A model generated the notes under the pieces. It ran no database searches. It had not been told where the DNA came from and worked only from the letters and a program-made list of their open reading frames with translations. A stretch of DNA of 20,430 bases from Actinomycetota bacterium (GTDB lineage: Bacteria > Actinomycetota > Actinomycetes > Mycobacteriales > Mycobacteriaceae): the NCBI GenBank assembly GCA_005787665.1, contig SYAB01000153.1, positions 1-20,430 of the forward strand. The letters run 5' to 3'. Each line of letters starts with the position of its first letter. Position 1 is the first letter of the stretch. Positions 14,796-20,430 of the stretch are shown piece by piece. A program made the position numbers and the translations under genes.

Positions 14796-16355
14796 TCACT
14801 CCGTGAGCGGGGGGCTCAGCGGGATCAAGGGGATCGTCGTGATGATCAGCTCTGGCAGCTCGAGTGGTAGCTCGATGGCCTCTGGCCCGGTTTCGGTTTG
14901 TGGCCAGGGCGGGGTGACGTGGGGGTTTGCCTCTGGCCCGGTGTCGGTTTGTGGCCAGGGCGGGGTGACGTTCGGTTTCGGCGGGGGGTCTGCGGCGGGG
15001 GGTCGCGGGGGAGGGGGTTCCGCAGCGGGGGGTCCCGCGCTGCTGGGCGGCATGGGAGGCCCGGCACTGGGGGGCGGCGCTGAGGGGGGTGGCGCTGAGG
15101 GGGGTGGCGCTGAGGGGGGTGGCGGGGTGGAGGGCACCGAGGTGGACGGCAGGCTGCTGGGCGCCGGAGTCGTCACGGCTGACTGGCTTGACGTCGGGCC
15201 GGCATCTGTTCGGCTGGGTGCCGGACTGGCTGTCGTCGCAGGCGAGCTGATGATCCCCGAAGCGCGCGGGAGGGAGGTTTTCCCCGACGGGGGAACCGGC
15301 CGTTCGCTCAACGACGGGCTTGTGGTCGGGGGATTTGTTGCGGTGCCGACCAGCGGAGCGATCGGGGCTTCGGGCCGTGCCAGCCAGATCATCGCCGCAC
15401 CCACGCCCAGCAGTGGGAGGCCGACGATGGCGGTGATACCCATCCCCACCCGTCGAGGCGGGCCGCCCACGGGAATGCCCGAACTGGTGGACACCAACGC
15501 GACCCGGTCCAGTGTCTGGTTGCGCAGCCACTCCGGGGCGGGGATGAACGCCGGAGCGGCGCCCAGCAGCGCGACCGGATTGACCTGCCGAATCTGTTCC
15601 AGGGTGCATGACGGGCACGACTCGATGTGACGGGAAAGGCGTTTGCGCATGAGGACGGTGAACAGTCCGTCCCAATCCTTCACGAGCGCGGTCAACTCGG
15701 GGCAGTCGCTATGGCCGACGCATGCCCCGCGTGCGACGAGCAGCGCCCCCAGCGAACGTTCGATGGTCTGCCGCAACCGGAACACCATGGTGTTCGCGTT
15801 CGACAGCGAGACACCGAGAACCTCGGAGAGTTCGGGTCCGTCCAGCCCATGGCGGTAGGACAGCTCCAGGAGTTCGCGATCCCGCTCAGAGAGGCCGCCC
15901 GCGGCGTCGGTGACCAAGCGAGCCAACTCGCTCTGACTGGCTACGGTGTCGGGCCCCGCCTCATGCGATTCCACGTCGGGCATGGTGTCGGAGACCTGCT
16001 CTCGATAACGGTGACGAAGACGGCGCATGGCATGATGCCGCGCGATCGAATACAGCCACGGGCGCAGCTTGTCGGGTTCTCTCAGGTCCTTGAGATCGCC
16101 TGTGGCAGAACAGAAAGTGTCCTGGACGCAGTCGGCCGCGCCATCGCGATCACTGATCAGCCCTAGGCAGAAGTCGTAGAGCCGATTGGCGTAGCGGTCA
16201 TAGATCTCGGCGAACGCGCCGCGATCACCCGCCACCGCGGCATTCACCAATTCGCCGTCGCTGAGCGCGGGCCCGGCCGGCGCAGCGGTCCGGTGCCGGC
16301 GAGTGAGCCGTGCCGACACCGAACCACCCACGCCGTGAACCGTGGGGACCGTCAC
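14796..16355 (-). CDS. ECF sigma factor fused to zinc anti-sigma motif, TM helix and Pro/Ser-rich outer tail (cassette 2)
   Basis: This 519-residue paralogue of the 9840-11579 product has the same order. Sigma region 2 is at about 45-115, region 4 at 150-205, H-x3-C-x2-C at His243, Cys247 and Cys250, a conserved VNPVALLGAAPAFIPAPEWLRNQTLDRV linker, and a transmembrane helix at about 305-325. The outer tail of about 190 residues has PPPSA and VTPPWPQT repeats. The start proposed is GTG 16355, which overlaps the TGA of the secreted-protein gene as GTGA and implies coupled translation. GTGs at 16328 and 16316 are alternatives. The open frame continues to 16817 only because it runs through the secreted-protein gene in another frame. 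Sigma and linker parts are far better conserved than the tails. Confidence 0.84.
   Translation of the reverse strand: MTVPTVHGVGGSVSARLTRRHRTAAPAGPALSDGELVNAAVAGDRGAFAEIYDRYANRLYDFCLGLISDRDGAADCVQDTFCSATGDLKDLREPDKLRPWLYSIARHHAMRRLRHRYREQVSDTMPDVESHEAGPDTVASQSELARLVTDAAGGLSERDRELLELSYRHGLDGPELSEVLGVSLSNANTMVFRLRQTIERSLGALLVARGACVGHSDCPELTALVKDWDGLFTVLMRKRLSRHIESCPSCTLEQIRQVNPVALLGAAPAFIPAPEWLRNQTLDRVALVSTSSGIPVGGPPRRVGMGITAIVGLPLLGVGAAMIWLARPEAPIAPLVGTATNPPTTSPSLSERPVPPSGKTSLPRASGIISSPATTASPAPSRTDAGPTSSQSAVTTPAPSSLPSTSVPSTPPPPSAPPPSAPPPSAPPPSAGPPMPPSSAGPPAAEPPPPRPPAADPPPKPNVTPPWPQTDTGPEANPHVTPPWPQTETGPEAIELPLELPELIITTIPLIPLSPPLTE
14879..14980. repeat. 51-bp tandem repeat (two copies) in the cassette 2 sigma tail
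   Basis: Two nearly identical copies begin at 14879 and 14930, each starting CCTCTGGCCCGG and differing at only a few positions. Read on the minus strand they encode two 17-residue repeats built on VTPPWPQT-(D/E)-TGPEA near the C-terminus. The Trp-containing repeat is unusual in an otherwise Pro/Ser tail. Confidence 0.85.
15076..15120. repeat. 15-bp tandem repeat (three perfect copies) coding for PPSAP units
   Basis: GGCGCTGAGGGGGGT occurs three times without change at 15076-15090, 15091-15105 and 15106-15120. On the coding strand it gives Pro-Pro-Ser-Ala-Pro repeats in the outer tail. Perfect copies suggest recent in-frame expansion. Confidence 0.9.
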
Positions 16356-16738
16356 CAGACCGTCGGAACGGTCAGAGTCCCGTTGGGGCAGCTCACGGTG
16401 GTGTCCCAGGTGGCACCCGTCGGCCAGGAGGGGAACCACAGCATGCCTTCGTTCACCTCGCCCACCGGACCCAGGTAGAACGGGACGCCGATGGCGGGCA
16501 GGGGCTTTCCGATCTGATTGCCCCGCGCGATCGAGCTGTAGGTGCACCAGCCGCTGAGGCCCTCCGCCGGCGTCACCACGTGCACGTCGACGCCGCCGGG
16601 CGCCGAGGTTCCCCAGACGGCGAGCGGCACCTGGATGTCGAACGCCTCGGCGGTACCCGCACCCAGGAACAGCATCGCCGGAGCCGCCACCGAAGCGGCG
16701 ATCGCACCCAGCTTGGCGAGGGCAGAAGTGGTGGTCAT
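16352..16738 (-). CDS. Small secreted two-cysteine protein (cassette 2), unknown function
   Basis: The 128-residue precursor begins MTTTSALAKLGAI, with signal peptide cleavage expected after AEA at residues 30-32, exactly as in its paralogue at 11675-12070. The mature 96 residues keep both cysteines (Cys65, Cys117) and the blocks GNQIGKPLPAIGVPFYL and MLWFPSWPTGATWDTTVSCPN. The start is the ATG at 16738, which has GAGGAGAAA a few nt upstream; a farther in-frame ATG at 16783 would add a non-signal extension and lies inside the shared upstream element. The TGA overlaps the GTG of the sigma fusion. Family and function are not recognised; it may be the ligand or a product of the sigma system. Confidence 0.85.
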   Translation of the reverse strand: MTTTSALAKLGAIAASVAAPAMLFLGAGTAEAFDIQVPLAVWGTSAPGGVDVHVVTPAEGLSGWCTYSSIARGNQIGKPLPAIGVPFYLGPVGEVNEGMLWFPSWPTGATWDTTVSCPNGTLTVPTVW

Positions 16739-16758
16739 GAGTTTCTCCTCTGTGTATC

Positions 16759-16838
16759 GCAGCCCCCGATGGGCTGCTTTCACAGGTAGGTGCCATCACC
16801 AGACCCGGATCGCACACTTTTTCCGGAGAAACTTTTCC
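16759..16838 (-). promoter_or_regulatory. Shared bipartite upstream element with leader hairpin, copy 3
   Basis: Minus-strand copy: GGGAAAAGTTTC, AAAAAGTGTGC (16812-16822), exactly 18 nt, GCACCTACCTGTGAAAGC (from 16793 downwards), then a perfect 7-bp hairpin GCAGCCC-ATCGG-GGGCTGC (16759-16777). The ATG is 55 nt after the GCACC box. Only a few nt separate its upper edge from the stop of idi2 at 16842. Confidence 0.75.
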
Positions 16839-16841
16839 CAG

Positions 16842-17858
16842 CTAGCCCGACACCCCGATGCGGCGTAGTTCCTGCAGGTCAGCCGCCCCACAGCCGTGCA
16901 GGCAAACCCTGAGCTCCTCGACGAATCCGCCGAGAACATCGACCACCGCGGCGGTGGACTCGATCGCCGGCGCCAGCAGGGGGCGCGCCATCGCCACCAC
17001 ATCGGCGCCCAGCGCCACCGCTTTCGCCGCATCCATCCCCGAGCGGACCCCGCCGGAGGCGACCAGGGGCATCTCCGGCAGTTCGCGCCGAACCTCCATC
17101 AGAGCCTGGGCGGTCGGGATGCCCCAGTCGGCGACCGCCGGATAGCGCACCTCGCCGTAGCGGACCAGCTGCTCCACCCGCGCCCAGGACGTGCCGCCGG
17201 CGCCTGCGACGTCGACCGCGGCCAGGGGGAGCCCCCGCAGTCGCTGGGCCGCAGCGGCGCCGATCCCGTGGCCGACCTCCTTGACCATCACCGGATAGTC
17301 CAACTCCGCGGCGAGCTTCGCCAGTCGGTCGACCGACCCGGTGAAGTCGGTGTCACCGTCCTGCTGCATCGCCTCCTGCAGCGGATTGATATGCACGGCA
17401 ACCGCATTGGCGCCGACTCTGTCCAGCGCGGCGGTGAGCCGGGGAGCCAGGGTGTCGGTCACCTGCGCCAGCCCGATATTGCCGATCAGCAGAATGTCGG
17501 GGGCGAGGTCGCGGACCTCGAAGCTGGTCGCGGCGCGTTGCGCATCGGGGCTGTCGCCCAGCATGATGCGCTGGGATCCCAGCATCATGCCGACGCCCAG
17601 CTGTTGCGCGGCCGCGGCGAGATTGCGGTTGATCGTGCGCGCGAGGTCGGCACCCCCGGTCATCGCCCCGATCAGCACCGGCGCCCGCAGGGCCGTCCCC
17701 AGGAAGGTGCGACTCAGATCCACGGCGGCCAGGCTGGTCTGGGTGAGCGCGTTGTAGGGCAGATCGAACCACTGGAATCCGGCGCTCACCCCGACGTACT
17801 CCACTGGACCGGTCAGGCAGGCGTCGATATGCCGCAGTTTGCGGGTGCTCAGGTTCAT
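16842..17858 (-). CDS. fni: Type 2 isopentenyl-diphosphate delta-isomerase (FMN-dependent)
   Basis: This 338-residue TIM-barrel flavoenzyme interconverts isopentenyl and dimethylallyl diphosphate. Family motifs are present in order: RKLRHID near the N-terminus, IGAMTGGA (63-70), MMLGSQR (91-97), [15 protein letters not shown] with His156, Asn158, Gln161 and Glu162, VKEVGHG (192-198), [18 protein letters not shown] and [11 protein letters not shown]. The start is set at ATG 17858; a TTG nine nt upstream is possible. It diverges from ftsY with only 27 nt between start codons. Mycobacteria make isoprenoids by the MEP pathway, in which this isomerase is not essential, so it probably tunes the IPP/DMAPP ratio. 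It lies immediately upstream of cassette 2 on the same strand. Confidence 0.93.
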   Translation of the reverse strand: MNLSTRKLRHIDACLTGPVEYVGVSAGFQWFDLPYNALTQTSLAAVDLSRTFLGTALRAPVLIGAMTGGADLARTINRNLAAAAQQLGVGMMLGSQRIMLGDSPDAQRAATSFEVRDLAPDILLIGNIGLAQVTDTLAPRLTAALDRVGANAVAVHINPLQEAMQQDGDTDFTGSVDRLAKLAAELDYPVMVKEVGHGIGAAAAQRLRGLPLAAVDVAGAGGTSWARVEQLVRYGEVRYPAVADWGIPTAQALMEVRRELPEMPLVASGGVRSGMDAAKAVALGADVVAMARPLLAPAIESTAAVVDVLGGFVEELRVCLHGCGAADLQELRRIGVSG

Positions 17859-17885
17859 GGCGGGCAACCCTGGAACAATGACACG

Positions 17886-19238
17886 GTGTCCCAGGGTCTC
17901 TGGATCGCCATCGCGGTCATCGCCGTCCTCGTCCTCATCGCACTGGTCGTCGGTTCGGTGCTCTATCGCCGCCGGCAGGTCAGTCTGCGCGGCGCCCCCG
18001 ACACCGCCATCGAGGCTGCCACACCGGTCGACCGTTCCGGCGGCTACACGGTGTCATCGGGCATAACCTTCACACAATCGTCAGCGCCGGCCACCGTCGA
18101 ACGGGAACCCGGACACGGTGCCGGGTTACCCGGGGTCGGCGACGACGCCGCGGTCCCGCGCGATTCGCCCAAGCGCCCGATCGCCGAAGTGCGGCTTCCT
18201 GAGCCTCCGGTGGTCGTCGAGCCCGAATCCCCGGTGGTCGTCGAGTCCCCGGCGGTCCCGGCGCCCGCCCCGCCGTCGGCCACGCGAGAATCCGTCGCAC
18301 CTGAGGTCGAGTCGATCGCCCCGACTGCCGGCCGCCTCGAGCGGCTGCGCGGTCGGCTGGCCAAATCGCAAAACGCGTTCGGCCGCAGCATGCTCGGACT
18401 GCTCGGTGGCGGCGACCTCGACGAGCAGTCCTGGGAAGAGGTCGAAGACACCCTGCTGGTGGCCGATCTCGGCCCGACAGCCACCGCGTCGGTCACCGAG
18501 CATCTGCGCTCGGCCATGGCCAGCAGCAGCGTGCGCACCGAGGCTCAGGCCAGAGCGGTGCTGCGCGAGGTCCTCGTCGAGGAGCTCGATCCCGGCCTCG
18601 ACCGCTCCATCAAGGCGCTGCCGCACGCCGACAAGCCCTCGGTACTGCTGGTGGTAGGCGTCAACGGCACCGGGAAGACCACGACGGTCGGCAAGTTGGC
18701 CCGAGTGCTGGTGGCCGATGGGCGCCGCGTGGTGCTCGGTGCAGCGGACACCTTCCGTGCGGCCGCCGCCGACCAGTTGCAGAGCTGGGCCGCCCGGGTG
18801 GGCGCGGAGGTGGTGCGTGGACCGGAGGGGGCCGATCCGGCCTCGGTCGCCTTTGACGCGGTCGACGCCGGGATCGCCGCCGGCGCCGATGTCGTCGTCA
18901 TCGACACCGCCGGCCGCCTGCACACCAAGACCGGCCTGATGGACGAACTGGGCAAGGTCAAACGCGTCGTGGAGAAGCGTGCCGCCGTCGACGAGGTGCT
19001 GCTGGTGCTCGATGCGACGATCGGGCAGAACGGCCTGGCTCAGGCCCGGGTGTTCGCCGACGTCGTCGAGATCACCGGGGTGGTGCTGACCAAGCTTGAC
19101 GGAACCGCGAAGGGCGGCATCGTGTTCCGCGTGCAACAGGAACTCGGTGTGCCGGTCAAGCTGGTCGGGCTCGGTGAGGGTCCCGACGATCTGGCCCCCT
19201 TCGAGCCGGGCGCGTTCGTCGACGCCCTGCTCGGCTGA
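17886..19238 (+). CDS. ftsY: Signal recognition particle receptor FtsY
   Basis: This 450-residue SRP-type GTPase docks SRP-ribosome complexes at the membrane. The N-terminus [23 protein letters not shown] is a membrane-anchoring helix followed by YRRRQ, as in other mycobacterial FtsY. A Pro/Glu/Val-rich linker runs to about residue 140. The N domain follows (about 145-245), then the G domain: G1 GVNGTGKT at 258-265, DTFRAA at 288-293, DTAGR at 340-344 and [10 protein letters not shown] from 402. The start is GTG 17886; the long upstream open frame is antisense to idi2 and is discarded. In M. tuberculosis ftsY directly follows smc; here it is separated by the island but keeps amt downstream. 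Confidence 0.95.
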   Translation: MSQGLWIAIAVIAVLVLIALVVGSVLYRRRQVSLRGAPDTAIEAATPVDRSGGYTVSSGITFTQSSAPATVEREPGHGAGLPGVGDDAAVPRDSPKRPIAEVRLPEPPVVVEPESPVVVESPAVPAPAPPSATRESVAPEVESIAPTAGRLERLRGRLAKSQNAFGRSMLGLLGGGDLDEQSWEEVEDTLLVADLGPTATASVTEHLRSAMASSSVRTEAQARAVLREVLVEELDPGLDRSIKALPHADKPSVLLVVGVNGTGKTTTVGKLARVLVADGRRVVLGAADTFRAAAADQLQSWAARVGAEVVRGPEGADPASVAFDAVDAGIAAGADVVVIDTAGRLHTKTGLMDELGKVKRVVEKRAAVDEVLLVLDATIGQNGLAQARVFADVVEITGVVLTKLDGTAKGGIVFRVQQELGVPVKLVGLGEGPDDLAPFEPGAFVDALLG

Positions 19239-19247
19239 ATGCGGGAG

Positions 19248-19263
19248 TTAACAACAGCGAAAC
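19248..19263 (+). promoter_or_regulatory. Possible GlnR half-operator upstream of amt
   Basis: TTAAC-N6-GAAAC fits the actinobacterial GlnR half-site GTNAC-N6-GAAAC with one mismatch in the first box. It lies 118 nt before the amt start in the 142-nt gap after ftsY. GlnR control of amt-glnB-glnD is known in mycobacteria and streptomycetes. A second half-site is not clear, so the assignment is tentative. Confidence 0.4.
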
Positions 19264-19380
19264 GCAAGCCCGTCATCCGTTCACGTGGACGCAACACCAG
19301 GGATCGTCCGCGGAAACAAGCACTGCGCAATGTCTGTCCTGGCGTGGTGCACGGCCGCGCCGTGAAGGAGGGAACTGCGA

Positions 19381-20430
19381 GTGGACCAATTCCCAGTGAT
19401 GGGAGTGCCGGACTCCGGAGACACGGCGTGGATGCTGGTCAGCGCCGCGCTCGTCTTGCTGATGACACCCGGATTGGCATTCTTCTACGGTGGCATGGTG
19501 CGCGCCCGCGGCGTGCTCAACATGATCATGATGAGCATCAGCGCCATGGGCGTGGTGACAGTGCTGTGGGTGATCTACGGATATTCGATCGCCTTCGGCA
19601 ACAGCACGTCCGGCCTCTTCGGCGCCCCGGGCCAGTACTTCGGTCTCAAAGGCCTCATCGGGGGTAATGCCTTCACCGAGGTCATCGCCGATCCGGCCGC
19701 CGGTATCGAGGCGGTCGCCGAGGTCACCATCCCGTTGGCCGGCACGATCCCGATGACGGTGTTCGTGGCGTTCCAGTTGATGTTCGCGATCATCACCGTC
19801 GCACTGATCTCCGGGGCGGTCGCCGACCGGTTGAAGTTCGGCGGCTGGCTGATCTTCGCCGGACTGTGGGCGACCTTCGTCTACTTCCCGGTCGCGCACT
19901 GGGTGTTCGCCTTCGACGGCGTCACGGCCGAGACCGGCGGCTGGATCGCCAACAAGCTCAAGGCCATCGACTTCGCGGGTGGCACCGCGGTTCACATCAA
20001 TGCGGGCATCGCCGCTCTGGTGCTCACCCTCATCCTGGGTAAGCGCCTCGGGTGGCCCGGCTCGCCGATGCGTCCGCACAACCTTCCGTTCGTGATGCTC
20101 GGAGCCGGCCTGCTGTGGTTCGGTTGGTACGGGTTCAACGCCGGCTCGGCCATCGGGGCCGGGGGCATCGCCGGCACCACCTTCGTCACCACCACGGTCG
20201 CGACCGCGGCCGCGATGCTGGGCTGGCTGCTCACCGAGCGCATCCGCGACGGTCACCCGACCTCGCTGGGCGCGGCATCGGGTATCGTCGCCGGACTGGT
20301 CGCGATCACGCCGGCCTGCTCGTCGGTCAACGTGGTCGGTGCGCTCGCCATCGGCGCGACCGCCGGCATCCTGTGCGCGCTGGCCGTCGGACTGAAGTAC
20401 AAGCTCGGCTTCGACGACTCGCTCGACGTG
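19381..20430 (+). CDS. amt: Ammonium transporter Amt, N-terminal part (cut by window end)
   Basis: The frame from GTG 19381 stays open for 350 codons to the window edge. AAGGAGGG at 19365-19372 is an excellent ribosome binding site, 8 nt before the GTG. The protein is a polytopic membrane ammonium channel: the first helix has LLMTPGLAFFYGGMVRARGVLNMI, and the Amt signature DFAGGTAVHINAGIAALVL carries pore His205. Later helices include WFGWYGFNAGSA and GAASGIVAGLVAITPA. The region after the window should contain the second pore His and, by synteny with Rv2920c, glnB and glnD downstream. It supplies ammonium under nitrogen limitation. Confidence 0.95.
   Translation, partial: MDQFPVMGVPDSGDTAWMLVSAALVLLMTPGLAFFYGGMVRARGVLNMIMMSISAMGVVTVLWVIYGYSIAFGNSTSGLFGAPGQYFGLKGLIGGNAFTEVIADPAAGIEAVAEVTIPLAGTIPMTVFVAFQLMFAIITVALISGAVADRLKFGGWLIFAGLWATFVYFPVAHWVFAFDGVTAETGGWIANKLKAIDFAGGTAVHINAGIAALVLTLILGKRLGWPGSPMRPHNLPFVMLGAGLLWFGWYGFNAGSAIGAGGIAGTTFVTTTVATAAAMLGWLLTERIRDGHPTSLGAASGIVAGLVAITPACSSVNVVGALAIGATAGILCALAVGLKYKLGFDDSLDV

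Noticed and set aside
14785..15630. A 281-codon plus-strand frame, Gly/Ser-rich, resembling a PE_PGRS-like protein
   Set aside because: It is the reverse complement of the Pro/Ser-rich tail of the cassette 2 sigma fusion, whose sigma domain gives firm support for the minus strand.
16356..16817. N-terminal extension of the cassette 2 sigma frame back to 16817
   Set aside because: The extension overlaps the secreted-protein gene in another frame, is Arg/Gly-rich, and has no counterpart in the cassette 1 paralogue. The GTGA overlap at 16355 is a better start.
16896..17885. Upstream in-frame extension of ftsY by 330 codons
   Set aside because: It is wholly antisense to the type 2 IPP isomerase and lacks FtsY similarity. 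The GTG at 17886 begins the expected membrane-anchor helix.

Overview
The window reads as chromosome of a rapidly growing mycobacterium (Mycolicibacterium type). It has high GC, frequent GTG starts, and an ordered run of genes that I recognise as the M. tuberculosis Rv2968c/Rv2966c-Rv2965c and Rv2927c-Rv2920c neighbourhoods. Gene identities rest on reading protein motifs and remembered synteny; no database was searched.

Left part (1-2135): a partial isochorismatase-family hydrolase on the minus strand diverges from a vitamin K epoxide reductase (VKOR) gene. The space between them holds a perfect TTGAT-N4-ATCAA palindrome. VKOR is followed by rsmD and coaD. Two differences from M. tuberculosis stand out: pyruvate carboxylase is missing between VKOR and rsmD, and coaD lies directly beside sepIVA, so the PDIM/phenolic glycolipid locus that separates them in M. 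tuberculosis is absent.

Core housekeeping part (2136-9823, plus strand): sepIVA (septation), a DUF177/YceD protein, rnc, mutM, an OsmC-like protein, acyP and smc. Several stops and starts overlap (DUF177/rnc by 4 nt, rnc/mutM by 8 nt, OsmC/acyP by 8 nt). A small cyclic-nucleotide-binding protein sits on the minus strand, convergent with mutM. Several genes (coaD, DUF177, smc) have a TANNNT -10 hexamer 8-9 nt before the start codon, which suggests leaderless transcripts.

Accessory island (9824-17858), inserted between smc and ftsY: this is the interesting region. It holds two paralogous minus-strand cassettes. Each consists of a small secreted two-cysteine protein followed by an ECF sigma factor fused to a zinc-type anti-sigma motif, one transmembrane helix and a long repetitive Pro/Thr/Ser/Gly-rich outer tail. 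Between the cassettes lie a plus-strand gene for a single-pass membrane protein with a Pro/Ala-rich outer domain, and a 13E12-family (DUF222/HNH) gene with a LexA-type box over its start. Both cassettes and the membrane-protein gene share one upstream element: AAAAAGYGTGC, exactly 18 nt, GCACCTACCTGTGARAGC, then a small hairpin about 20-40 nt before the start codon. The simplest reading is a self-regulating cell-surface sigma regulon in which secreted protein, membrane-tethered sigma factor and a surface effector are expressed together. A type 2 isopentenyl-diphosphate isomerase closes the island.

Right part (17859-20430): ftsY (SRP receptor) and the start of amt (ammonium transporter), with a possible GlnR site between them. 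No tRNA, rRNA, CRISPR array or insertion sequence was seen, and no gene-free stretch exceeds 300 bases.
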